DNA of 64,000 nucleotides from Sphingobacteriaceae bacterium DW12 (GTDB lineage Bacteria; Bacteroidota; Bacteroidia; Sphingobacteriales; Sphingobacteriaceae). The stretch covers positions 1 to 64,000 of the forward strand of contig JROE01000014.1 in assembly GCA_000783305.1 (NCBI GenBank), given 5' to 3'. The stretch's first letter is position 1. Every line of letters begins with the position of its first letter. Position numbers and translations under genes: made by a program. The notes under the pieces are model-generated. The model had not been told where the DNA came from. It saw only the letters and a list, made by a program, of their open reading frames with translations, and made no database searches. This document shows positions 55,711-64,000 of the stretch, piece by piece.

Positions 55711-56247
55711 TTATTTTAAAAAAAATATTATATAGCTGACAAAAAGAAAAAGAGTCTTCTTTAACGCCTTCAACGCCAAAGCAATATGATTTTCCACTGT
55801 CTTGGGTGAGATAGCTAATCGATCTGCAATCTCTTTATAACTGAGATTCTCAAGTCGACTTAGTAGGAATACCTTCCTTCGAGATGCAGGCATCCGTTGC
55901 ACCGCTCGCTCGTAATGTGCACTAATCTCTTTCAATCGATATAACTCAGACGGGGTCGGTACATCTACCTGTGTGTATTGCGTTTCCAAAACTATTTTTC
56001 GCTTCCGCTCCTCTTTCACGATATCCAATAATGTAGTCCGGGCTATACAAAATAGCTGAGATTCTATTTCAATAGCTACTTTCTTATGAAAAAGGTTACC
56101 CCAAAGTTTGATGAATACCCGTTGGACTGTTTCCTCCGCAATGTAAGAGGAAGAAGTTTTGCTCAACGCATATTGATAAACCTTTTTATTCCATTTTTCA
56201 TACACATCATCAAAATCCGTAATCGAAATTAAGGTTTGGTCAGGCAT
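55711..56247 (-). CDS. ECF RNA polymerase sigma factor
   Basis: 178 residues from ATG 56247; the frame continues to 56340 but those residues are hydrophobic and unlike a sigma N-terminus. Region 2 shows VYEKWNKKVYQYALSKT and IAEETVQRVFIKLWGN; region 4 shows FLLSRLENLSYKEIADRLAI and KTVENHIALALKALKK. Bacteroidota FecI-like sigma that should direct the downstream fecR-susC-susD genes. A hydrophobic tail (FLFVSYIIFFLK) is usual in this group. Confidence 0.92.
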   Translation of the reverse strand: MPDQTLISITDFDDVYEKWNKKVYQYALSKTSSSYIAEETVQRVFIKLWGNLFHKKVAIEIESQLFCIARTTLLDIVKEERKRKIVLETQYTQVDVPTPSELYRLKEISAHYERAVQRMPASRRKVFLLSRLENLSYKEIADRLAISPKTVENHIALALKALKKTLFLFVSYIIFFLK

Positions 56248-56505
56248 AGTTAGTATTAGTGTGGCGACTAATATAGTGATTAATGATTGTTCTTCATAAT
56301 CTAGGCTTAATTGACTAAAATGCAACTCTGATGTCGACATGTCTCATCTTTGACAGCAATCAGGAAAACTAAGTCAACCTCCCATATAGACAATATTGCA
56401 CCTTTCTATAGAGACACGTCTCCAGATAAGCATTTAATAATGAATAACATCTATATAAACAAAATACAGAAAATATGCTTATATTAACTAACTAAACTTA
56501 AATCG

Positions 56506-57870
56506 ATGAACAATTCACGCAGAGATTTTATAAAAAAAGCAGGCCTATTAAGTGCAAGTATGTATACGGGAGCGAATGCATTCAGTGTATCTAGCTATCG
56601 GAGAATTATTGGTGCAAATGATCGTGTCAATGTGGGTGTCATTGGATTTTCGGACAGACATAAAGGAGCACATGCTCCCTCGTTTCTTGCTGCTTATAAG
56701 GATTTGAATTTTGATATTATCGCTGTAAGCGACATCTGGAAGTTGCGCAGAGAGGAAGGCGTAAATTTTTGGAAGCAAAAATTGGGTCATGATATCACTT
56801 CTTGTTTGAACAATGAAGCGCTTTACGATATTAAGGATATTGATGCGGTATTTGTATCCACTTCAGATTTCCAACATGCATTACATACAATAGAAGCTGT
56901 AAAAGCAGGAAAGGATGTATTTGTCGAAAAGCCCCTTGCCGAAACAATGGAAGATGCACGTGCAGTACTAAAAGCGGTGAAGGAAAGTGGAAAGATTGTT
57001 CAAATCGGTTCCCAACGTAGAAGCGGCGTGAATTATGTTGCTGCAAATGATTTTATAAAGAGTGGAAAATTTGGAGATATTGTCATGGTCGAGCTAACTT
57101 GGAACGTAAATCAACCCGGACGATGGCGTAGACCAGACTTGGTGGCTAAGTTGAAAGAGTCTGACACGGATTGGAAGCGTTTTTTACTCAATAGACCTGT
57201 TGAACCTTTCAATGCTAGGCATTATCTGGAGTATCGATTGTTTTGGCCCTATTCATCCGGTATCCCCGGACAATGGATGTGTCATCAAATCGATACCGTA
57301 CATTGGTTTACTGATCTTCCACACCCACGTAGCGTAGCGGTGAATGGGGGTACCTATCTCTGGAAAGATGGTCGGGAAAATGCAGATACCTTCACAGCCG
57401 TTTTTGATTACGGCCCTCTGGACGACCCAAGCAAAGGCTTCCAGGTATTGTTCAAGTCGAGACAAACAAATTCGGGTATATTAGGTGGAGAGGAAGTAAA
57501 GGAAATCTATTACAGTAATGGCGGGACGCTCAACTTAGACACCAATAAGATTACGCCGGCAGGCGGACTTCCAGAAAAATATGCCAGTGCGATGGGCATG
57601 AAACCAAATTTATTACCCGAGATTAACCTCAATGATATCCGGATTAGTACAGAGGCCAATACAGGTGGCGACCCTGTTACCCTGGCGCACGTACGAAATT
57701 GGATGGAATGTGTCCGAAGCCGCAAAGAGCCCAATGCACCAGTAGAAGCTGGTTACAACCATTCAATTGCTGTTATTATGGCTAATGCAGCCTACCGAAC
57801 GGGCGAAAAAGTAACTTTCGATGACAAGCGACAGGAGGTAATTGCGGGAGGAAATATATTCAAATATTAA
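56506..57870 (+). CDS. Tat-exported Gfo/Idh/MocA family oxidoreductase
   Basis: 454 residues. The start has a Tat signal (NSRRDFIKKAGLLSASMYTG), then a Rossmann domain (VNVGVIGFSDRHKGAHA), the family motif EKPLAE (141-146) and the substrate-binding C-terminal part (GIPGQWMCHQIDTVHWFTDL). The family oxidises or isomerises sugar-like substrates with NAD(P), often held tightly when exported. It is divergent from the ECF/FecR/SusCD operon, 165 bp from the long sigma frame, and followed by the DUF6807 gene, so it probably acts on what SusCD imports. Confidence 0.9.
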   Translation: MNNSRRDFIKKAGLLSASMYTGANAFSVSSYRRIIGANDRVNVGVIGFSDRHKGAHAPSFLAAYKDLNFDIIAVSDIWKLRREEGVNFWKQKLGHDITSCLNNEALYDIKDIDAVFVSTSDFQHALHTIEAVKAGKDVFVEKPLAETMEDARAVLKAVKESGKIVQIGSQRRSGVNYVAANDFIKSGKFGDIVMVELTWNVNQPGRWRRPDLVAKLKESDTDWKRFLLNRPVEPFNARHYLEYRLFWPYSSGIPGQWMCHQIDTVHWFTDLPHPRSVAVNGGTYLWKDGRENADTFTAVFDYGPLDDPSKGFQVLFKSRQTNSGILGGEEVKEIYYSNGGTLNLDTNKITPAGGLPEKYASAMGMKPNLLPEINLNDIRISTEANTGGDPVTLAHVRNWMECVRSRKEPNAPVEAGYNHSIAVIMANAAYRTGEKVTFDDKRQEVIAGGNIFKY

Positions 57871-57970
57871 CCTAATCCTCCCAAGGTTACCATCATGGAC
57901 ATATCACGAACAAAACCAAGATCAATAGCTTATCCAAATGACAACGAATACTTTATAATTAACTATTCTG

Positions 57971-59014
57971 ATGAAAAAAATAGTAGTATCAACCCTACTT
58001 TTAGGGGTAATTGTACATTCAGTCCTAGCGCAGAAAAAGCAACATATAGCTGTACAGCATGACAAAGCGCGGCAGGAAGTTATGGTTAAAGTCAACAATC
58101 AACCCTTTACAGCCCTTATCTATCCGGATAGCCTTGAGAAGCCAACACTCTACCCTATTTTAGCTGCTAACGGTGAGATTATTACCCGAGGATTCCCACT
58201 CGTACCCCGGCCGAACGAACCGACAGATCATCCGCACCACATCGGATTGTGGATGAATTATGAAAGTGTAAATGGTCTTGATTTTTGGAACAATTCATCG
58301 GCCATCCCATCAGAGAAAAAAAGCAAATACGGCTGGATAAAAAAAACAGCTATATCCGAAGTTAAAAGTGGAGATGCAGGGGTCATTAAATATGTTGCAG
58401 ACTGGAGCGATATCAATCAGCATACTTTGCTAAAAGAACATACAACATTTATCTTTACAGCAACAGAGGGCTATCGGACGATTGACCGAACGACAACACT
58501 TACAGCAGCACAACATGTTTCTTTTAAAGACGTTAAAGATGGGCTACTAGGACTGCGTGTAGCACACGAACTGGAACTACCTTCCAAAGAACAGCGAAAA
58601 TTTACAGATATACACGGTGTCGTGACTACTGTAAAAGGTAATGAAGAAGATATGGTTACAGGCAATTATTTGACAAGCGAAAACAAAGAGGGCGACCATG
58701 TTTGGGGAACACGTGGCAAATGGTGTATGCTCTATGGTAAAAAAGGAGGGGATACAATCAGCATTGTAATAATAGATCACCCAAGCAATGTCGGTTATCC
58801 AACTTATTGGCATGCGCGCGGATATGGTTTGTTTGCAGCAAACCCACTTGGACAGAAAATTTTCAGTAACGGGACAGAAGCATTGAATTTAGAATTGGAA
58901 CCGGGAAAGTCCGCTACGTTTCGCTATCGCGTGGTGATTGCATCGGGAAAAGAACGACTGTCTACCGAAGAAATCAATAGACTGTCGGCAGAATTTGCTG
59001 ATTCCAGCAAATAA
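57971..59014 (+). CDS. DUF6807 (PmoA-like) exported protein
   Basis: 347 residues. Signal peptide (ends SVLAQ) and the DUF6807 pattern: RGFPLVPRPNEPTDHPHHIG, LWMNYESVNGLDFWNNS, CMLYGKKGGDTISIVIIDHP and PTYWHARGYGLFAANPLGQK. Despite the PmoA label it is unrelated to methane oxidation enzymes of methanotrophs; it occurs beside Gfo/Idh/MocA oxidoreductases in sugar loci. The conserved HPHHIG may bind a metal. 100 bp after the oxidoreductase gene. Confidence 0.85.
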   Translation: MKKIVVSTLLLGVIVHSVLAQKKQHIAVQHDKARQEVMVKVNNQPFTALIYPDSLEKPTLYPILAANGEIITRGFPLVPRPNEPTDHPHHIGLWMNYESVNGLDFWNNSSAIPSEKKSKYGWIKKTAISEVKSGDAGVIKYVADWSDINQHTLLKEHTTFIFTATEGYRTIDRTTTLTAAQHVSFKDVKDGLLGLRVAHELELPSKEQRKFTDIHGVVTTVKGNEEDMVTGNYLTSENKEGDHVWGTRGKWCMLYGKKGGDTISIVIIDHPSNVGYPTYWHARGYGLFAANPLGQKIFSNGTEALNLELEPGKSATFRYRVVIASGKERLSTEEINRLSAEFADSSK

Positions 59015-59113
59015 CCTCGGACTATTGCTTTACGCTCGCTTTTGAAACGATGACTAGGCTATACTTCCCTGTTTTTCAATCAATTTCGTTTGTTTAACCG
59101 CCCCAATTGTAGC

Positions 59114-60394
59114 CTAGTTAATCCCTTTGGCAATAAACGGTCCATAGACTGCCTTTACTATCCGCTGTTCGTGATGAGCATCTAAGACGTACAAGCTATA
59201 CCGCTTTCCGTTGTCGAAGACTTTAACAACAACGTGTCCATCCTCCAGGATAGACCGTGCCCATGACTTATCACGGAATTCGGACCTTAATTCTTCTGGG
59301 AAATAGGTATAAATAAGATGGGGAATAGACCTATTTCCTACTGACGACACCTGCTCTATACGAGCAATAATCTCCGATTGGATATGGGCCTTATCCCATA
59401 CGGGTACAATAAATGAAGCCGCTTGGATGTACTTCAAAAAGCCAGGAGTCATCGCATCCTTATAGGCATGGTGATTTGCCTTAGCTACATCAACTTCTCC
59501 GCATGATTGCGCGGCAAGTCCTTCAATATCGACGTATTGCCCATTTTTGTCAAACACGTGACCACTTAAATCCCCTCCTGAATAATAGGTAAAGTTTCCA
59601 TAGGTCAATCTGAAGCCGTTGCTCATTGTGTTTTCATTCCAACTGGCTTTATTTTCCTGGTACTCGTGTTTGTAGATGGTGTCCACCCGCTGGGTCTGGT
59701 TGTTCCAAATCAAACCATTGTTGAAAAGATTCTTCACTTCGAAATGGGAATAGGCAGATTTATTCCTTAGCAGGGTAATCTGATTGCTCGATCCAACTTC
59801 AAATTTCTCCGTAGCCAGTCCTGCGGACTGTCCTTTCCATTGAATAAAAGTTTGATAATTAGCAAAATCAGCATCTGGGGCGAGGGGCTTCGGAAAATCA
59901 TACCGGGGATAATCTCGATCAATAACCTTGTGAATATGAATATATTCACCCAATTCGGCTATTCCGGCTAACTGATATCCAGGTGCTGGAGATTTTGCCC
60001 TTCCAGCCCCTTTGGAAGCGTCTCCAATATGGTCGTTGTGAAAATGGGAAACCAATAGATAATCGATTTGATCTTTATTTGGATTGACCGACTGAATATA
60101 GCGAGCCACACGTTGCCCCGCCCTAATGGAAGAGTCGGGCAATTGAGGGGTCATGAGCGCATACTCCTCTGCTGTAGGATCCCAATCGCCCACATCGATG
60201 AGCAGGCTAGTGCCATCCGGAAGTATCAGAAAGCTAGACTCTCCACGCCCTGTATATACATGATGGATATCCACCTCCCCCTCCTTCCATCCTTTATAAA
60301 GCTTTCCAACTTCAACGTGCTGAAAGCTCGTCTGCGCTAACGTGTAATGGGTGACAAAAAGAAAAAACGAAATCAATAAGTTAGATTTTTTCAT
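59114..60394 (-). CDS. Exported metallo-beta-lactamase-fold hydrolase
   Basis: 426 residues. Signal peptide (ends YTLAQ); the metal-binding HxHxDH motif is LLVSHFHNDHIGDASKG (His117, His119, Asp121, His122), with further ligands expected in YSGGDLSGHVF and AKNHH-like AKANHHAYKDAM. The general shape is that of exported MBL-fold hydrolases related to ComEC/competence-like proteins. Substrate unknown. It converges with the DUF6807 gene; a 9-bp inverted repeat ACTAGGCTA/TAGCCTAGT (59053-59118) joins the two ends. Confidence 0.85.
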   Translation of the reverse strand: MKKSNLLISFFLFVTHYTLAQTSFQHVEVGKLYKGWKEGEVDIHHVYTGRGESSFLILPDGTSLLIDVGDWDPTAEEYALMTPQLPDSSIRAGQRVARYIQSVNPNKDQIDYLLVSHFHNDHIGDASKGAGRAKSPAPGYQLAGIAELGEYIHIHKVIDRDYPRYDFPKPLAPDADFANYQTFIQWKGQSAGLATEKFEVGSSNQITLLRNKSAYSHFEVKNLFNNGLIWNNQTQRVDTIYKHEYQENKASWNENTMSNGFRLTYGNFTYYSGGDLSGHVFDKNGQYVDIEGLAAQSCGEVDVAKANHHAYKDAMTPGFLKYIQAASFIVPVWDKAHIQSEIIARIEQVSSVGNRSIPHLIYTYFPEELRSEFRDKSWARSILEDGHVVVKVFDNGKRYSLYVLDAHHEQRIVKAVYGPFIAKGIN

Positions 60395-60767
60395 TGGATT
60401 ATTGTATGTATCAACAACAAGGTTATTTGCGAGAATTGGCTCCCCTAAGATACTGAAAATTATCGTACTATGATTACATTGTTTTTGGGCCTATTCAGGT
60501 TAAGAAGCGCTCAAAATTTTCAAACATAGTTACCATCTTTTTTCAGTTGCCCTTATTCCAAATACCATTTGTGTAAATGCTATCCCGTCTTGGAACGGAT
60601 GGATATATAGTATATTCATCACGTTATGCTGTAAAATCTATCTTTAAAAAATATGCTATCTTGATTTTGGAGTTTAAATATGCTAACATTTTAATACATA
60701 TAAAACTAACAATTTATTGATACACAATCGTCTAAGACACAAATTGGAAATGACTATACATAAATTA
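60395..60767. other. Intergenic gap, no gene seen
   Basis: AT-rich spacer between two minus-strand genes; it must hold the promoter of the MBL-fold gene. No hairpin or frame of note. Confidence 0.4.
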
Positions 60768-62090
60768 TCACAAATACTTACCTGCTATAACAGCACTCAA
60801 ACAAGCCCCATAAGCCGTCTCCTCTTGATGACCGCAAAGGAATAGCTTTCTCTCAAACTTTTCCTCAAAAGCCTTGCTTAGAACAGCATTTTTTTTGAGC
60901 GCATTACCCGAACCAATAATCGCATACTTATCCATTTTGATGTCCTCAGGTAGACAACTATAGAAATTATAAAGTTCCCGAACGATTCCTTTAGAAAAAG
61001 CCAAAACTAGATTTTCTGGAGAAAAATTATCCAAAGATATATTATCAATAGATCCCCGCTGCTCAGGCTCCATTCGGGAGCCTTCAAAAAGAGTGGACAC
61101 AACAGGTAAATCATTGGAATCATCCTTATACAAAATGGAATTCATCACTTCATATACATCCAACTCCAACGATTGCTGAGGAGCGAACATATTTAATGTC
61201 TTAGCGAAGAAAGTTCTTAACATAGCAAACGCTTGACCACCGCACAAAGCTGCTCCAACCAAAATATACCCCCCCCCAGGAAAGGGACGAGTCTCCAATT
61301 CTTTGACTTTTAAAAATTTTGGCGAAAAGACGGAAATTTGACTACTTGTACCTACAGTAATATGTATGGATCGATGGATATCCCGCACAGATCCCAAGAA
61401 TGCAGCTTGATTGTCTCCTAATGCCGAATAAACTGGCACTCCATGTCGATAGTAACCACAAAATGTAGCCGAATCCGAAACCTCCGGAAGAAACGAAGTA
61501 TCGATGCCCAACCGTTGCAACACCGGATAATCGAAGGTTAAATTTTCAAGATCGAAAAAACCCAGGCTGGCGCCATTGCTAAAGTCAGTCAAAGGGGTAG
61601 TCAGACCCGAAAGTTTCATGACAACAAAATCCATGATGGTACAGATTTTTACAGCCCCCATGGGCACCAAGCCATTGGCCTGGTTATAAAAATGTGTAGC
61701 AAGACCAAAACCCGAAGCTACAGCGTATCCACTTTGATCTGCCATAAAGCTGACATACGTATGATCGGCTTTGAAAGGTTGATTGGCCCTTCCATCTTGC
61801 CAAGTATATAGCGGGCTGACGGCATCACCATGCTCATTGACATACAATATCCCATGCATCTGTCCGGTGACCCCTATTCCCCTAATATCTGTATAAAGTG
61901 ATGAGATATCAAGCAAAATACGCTCTACAAGCTCCATTATCTGGAGCGGATCTTGCATTTTCTCCCATGCATTAGCCGACACAAGGGCCGTATCATTCTC
62001 TAAAGTAATCGACTCTATTTCCTTGCTGTTATAATCATAAGCAACTCCACAAATCGAACTTGTTCCTATATCTATTCCAATAAAATGCAT
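60768..62090 (-). CDS. FGGY family carbohydrate kinase (sedoheptulokinase-like)
   Basis: 440 residues. The actin-like ATPase motifs are FIGIDIGTSSICGVAYD (phosphate 1), GIGVTGQMHGILYVN (with the family's His), SALGDNQAAFLGSV, ITVGTSSQISVF (phosphate 2) and the C-terminal IIGSGNALKKN (adenosine). The short length (typical FGGY 480-520) and GQMHG agree best with the sedoheptulokinase-like subgroup. It phosphorylates a sugar brought in by the adjacent MFS transporter (44-bp gap). Confidence 0.88.
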   Translation of the reverse strand: MHFIGIDIGTSSICGVAYDYNSKEIESITLENDTALVSANAWEKMQDPLQIMELVERILLDISSLYTDIRGIGVTGQMHGILYVNEHGDAVSPLYTWQDGRANQPFKADHTYVSFMADQSGYAVASGFGLATHFYNQANGLVPMGAVKICTIMDFVVMKLSGLTTPLTDFSNGASLGFFDLENLTFDYPVLQRLGIDTSFLPEVSDSATFCGYYRHGVPVYSALGDNQAAFLGSVRDIHRSIHITVGTSSQISVFSPKFLKVKELETRPFPGGGYILVGAALCGGQAFAMLRTFFAKTLNMFAPQQSLELDVYEVMNSILYKDDSNDLPVVSTLFEGSRMEPEQRGSIDNISLDNFSPENLVLAFSKGIVRELYNFYSCLPEDIKMDKYAIIGSGNALKKNAVLSKAFEEKFERKLFLCGHQEETAYGACLSAVIAGKYL

Positions 62091-62133
62091 AAATTACTTC
62101 TATTTGTCCACTAGCTAATTGTCAAAAAAATAC

Positions 62134-63297
62134 TTACTGAGGTTGCTTGCTAACCCCGAACTGTAGAACCAAGAAAAGTAAATAGGCTACACAGACAGCC
62201 ATCACAATAACGGCACCTAACTGACCACCTACCTGATCCGAAGCGACCCCCATGAGCAACGGAAAAATGCCCCCACCGGCAATTCCCATGACCATCAACC
62301 CAGAAATTTCATTGCTGCGCTCGGGCTTGTAAGTCAAAGCTCTTGAAAAGATGATGGGAAATATATTTGAATTTCCAAGACCAATCAATGCTACACAGCA
62401 ATAAATCGCAAGAGTGTCAAAACTAACAAAGAGCCCCAATACTCCTAATAATATAAGGATGACACTTAGGCTAAAGAATTTGGAAGCAGAGAACCTAGCC
62501 AATATAAAAGTGCCAGCAAAACAACCTACCGTCCGGAAAAGGAAATAGAGACTGGTGGCATAACCTGCCTCGGCCAATGTCATGCCTGCTCGTTCAATCA
62601 ATAGCTTGGGCGCCGTAATATTGACCCCCACATCAATACCGACGTGTACCAATATCCCAAAGAAAAGAAGCAGGATAAAACTGTTGCCCAACAACGTCAC
62701 ACATTCCGAGAAAGAAGAAGGTTTACCTTCAATAATATGCTCTTTTATAGGTGTGAACAGAAGATAAATGGTCGCTATGACCGTAACCGCAGCAAACATA
62801 GGAAACAGAAGCTTCCAGTCGCCGAAATGAATCAGCGCCTGCGCCGCAACAATAGGAGCTACAAAGGACGCTATAGCTTTAACAAACTGACCTAGGGTCA
62901 GAAAACTAGGCAACCTGTGTCCGCTAACCACATTGGTCAACAGCGGATTGAGAGAGACCTGCATCAATGTATTCCCAAGTCCCAAAAGAGAAAAGCAAAT
63001 GAGCATGGACATATTGGTGTAGGTAATAATTGGAATACACAACCCGAGAAAAGTGACAATCAAACTAAGCAAAACAGTTTTCTTACGACCAATCTTGTTC
63101 ATTAGTATGCCTGTAGGAATCGAAAAAACCAAAAACCATAAGTACACCATTATGGAGAAGGCATTTGCGGAGGTATCAGAAAGCTCAAAATCACTCTTCA
63201 CATAGTTGGTAGCAATACCGATCAAATCGATGAACCCCATGGTAAAAAACACCAACATCAAGGGTATCATCTTGTTTAAAAAATCATTTCTTTTCAT
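62134..63297 (-). CDS. MFS sugar transporter (FucP/FHS-like)
   Basis: 387 residues with 12 membrane helices. Visible are FTMGFIDLIGIATNYVKSDF in helix 1, SIPTGILMNKIGRKKTVLLS (the MFS loop motif), GLGNTLMQVSLNPLLTNVVS and GLGNSNIFPIIFSRAL, as in FucP/FHS-type sugar:H+ symporters. Together with the kinase it forms an uptake and phosphorylation pair downstream of the second SusD gene. Confidence 0.88.
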   Translation of the reverse strand: MKRNDFLNKMIPLMLVFFTMGFIDLIGIATNYVKSDFELSDTSANAFSIMVYLWFLVFSIPTGILMNKIGRKKTVLLSLIVTFLGLCIPIITYTNMSMLICFSLLGLGNTLMQVSLNPLLTNVVSGHRLPSFLTLGQFVKAIASFVAPIVAAQALIHFGDWKLLFPMFAAVTVIATIYLLFTPIKEHIIEGKPSSFSECVTLLGNSFILLLFFGILVHVGIDVGVNITAPKLLIERAGMTLAEAGYATSLYFLFRTVGCFAGTFILARFSASKFFSLSVILILLGVLGLFVSFDTLAIYCCVALIGLGNSNIFPIIFSRALTYKPERSNEISGLMVMGIAGGGIFPLLMGVASDQVGGQLGAVIVMAVCVAYLLFLVLQFGVSKQPQ

Positions 63298-63583
63298 CCG
63301 TTTGTTTTATTTATGTATAAAATGTGCATAATCAATACGACAAAGAAGCTTATCAACGTTGGATTCAATCGTTGATGATTGCTCGGGTACAAGATAATCG
63401 TCCGGAGTATCTATATTCTTAACAAATCGATGCCATGAAGTATGTCAAATTTAAATGAATGGCTACATTTAATCTCCAAGCAAGGGATATGAATATCAGG
63501 ACGAGGTGTACTGCAATCACTTGCGGGCACTTAAAGATAAGGTATTCCGCAAGTGAAGAAAAGGTCGAAGGAATCGAAATCAT
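63298..63583. other. Intergenic gap, no gene seen
   Basis: 285 bp between the SusD gene and the MFS gene, same strand. No gene; likely promoter region for the transporter-kinase pair or a processed intercistronic stretch. Confidence 0.35.
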
Positions 63584-64000
63584 TTACCAGCCGGCATTCT
63601 GTTTATAAAGTCCTTTGACATAACTGATTTGCGTCTCTGGAATAGGAAAATACTCATCCCTATTCTTTTTGAACACCGCATCTTTCAAATATGAGCGTCG
63701 CGTTTTTTCTATTTCGAAATATGCATTCATCGATTCGGCTGCTATACCCCAGCGTACCAGATCGAAAAACCACTTCCCTTCGGTAGCGAACTCCAGGCTC
63801 CGCTCCCAACGAAGAGCCTGCATTGCAAATTCTTTACTCCATGCGGGGCAGTTGACTCCAGGTGTATAGGGCTGCACGTCAAATCTACCGGTAGGTGTGC
63901 CATTTGCAAATTTCAAACGATTGGTGCTAGAGGCTGCTCGTTCACGAATAGCATTGACCAACCGTAGTGACTCATCCATATCTTGACCAAGCTGGATCAA
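63584..64000 (-). CDS. SusD/RagB family protein, C-terminal part (cut by window edge)
   Basis: The last 138 residues of a SusD-like lipoprotein: ESLRLVNAIRERAA, the typical FAMQALRWERSLEFATEGKW followed by FFDLVRWG, and the end EYFPIPETQISYVKGLYKQN. The start lies beyond position 64000. A SusC gene is expected next upstream. It suggests a second SusCD pair feeding the transporter and kinase. Confidence 0.9.
   Translation of the reverse strand: MIQLGQDMDESLRLVNAIRERAASSTNRLKFANGTPTGRFDVQPYTPGVNCPAWSKEFAMQALRWERSLEFATEGKWFFDLVRWGIAAESMNAYFEIEKTRRSYLKDAVFKKNRDEYFPIPETQISYVKGLYKQNAGW

Noticed and set aside
59053..59118. Inverted repeat ACTAGGCTA/TAGCCTAGT as a terminator
   Set aside because: The loop is about 48 bases and there is no T-run; possible but not supported enough to list as a terminator.
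1..64000. CRISPR arrays, tRNA and rRNA genes, complete insertion sequences
   Set aside because: No regularly spaced repeats, cloverleaf sequences, rRNA-like stretches or paired transposase ends were seen when reading; a tRNAscan or repeat search could not be run.

Overview
The window looks like chromosomal DNA of a Bacteroidota bacterium, most likely Sphingobacteriaceae (Sphingobacterium or a close relative). The grounds are a SusC/SusD pair with its ECF sigma factor and FecR, a second SusD running off the right edge, promoter boxes of the TAnnTTTG type, DUF4328, DUF4241 and DUF6807 proteins, and many small lipoproteins. This is judged from protein families read by eye; no database search was possible. 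No rRNA, tRNA or CRISPR array was seen.

Layout. Bases 1-4000 are an accessory or defence-like patch: a frameshifted and 5'-truncated rhuM, an immunity-like protein, an orphan protein tail, and a three-gene cassette (GHKL ATPase, STAS-like DUF4325, PIN domain). A Crp-type regulator and a stand-alone ilvD follow (4.4-6.7 kb). From 6.7 to 11 kb lie gene remnants and small hypothetical, lipoprotein and membrane genes, including one with a clear single-base frameshift. An AraC regulator faces a TolC-HlyD-MFS efflux operon (10.9-16.2 kb). Next come an esterase-like hydrolase, a decayed small gene, a TPR histidine kinase without its response regulator, a pair of large Cys-rich surface proteins (20.6-26.1 kb), a truncated nitrilase, a DinB protein and a beta-propeller lipoprotein.

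Bases 29.8-45.2 kb form a heavy-metal (probably copper) island. It holds a Cu(I) P1B-ATPase, small HMA proteins, two HMBD proteins, and a five-gene operon for an RND adaptor, HAE1 RND pump, TolC, MFS exporter and flavin/2Fe-2S reductase. Two paralogous 191-residue regulators combine an N-terminal HMA-like CxxC module with a C-terminal AraC DNA-binding domain. Four promoters in the island carry the same 34-bp direct-repeat operator, placed exactly 26 bp from the TTTG of the -7 box each time. I read this as one regulon controlled by the HMA-AraC proteins, and it is the most interesting feature of the window.

Bases 45.6-49.5 kb hold small hypothetical genes. Bases 49.5-64 kb are a glycan or sugar utilisation region: SusD, SusC, FecR and ECF sigma (minus strand), divergent from a Tat-exported Gfo/Idh/MocA oxidoreductase and a DUF6807 protein, then an exported metallo-beta-lactamase-fold hydrolase, a sugar kinase of the FGGY family, an MFS sugar transporter and the end of a second SusD. 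The first 20 kb look more AT-rich than the metal island and the surface-protein pair, which suggests a mosaic; no base composition was calculated.
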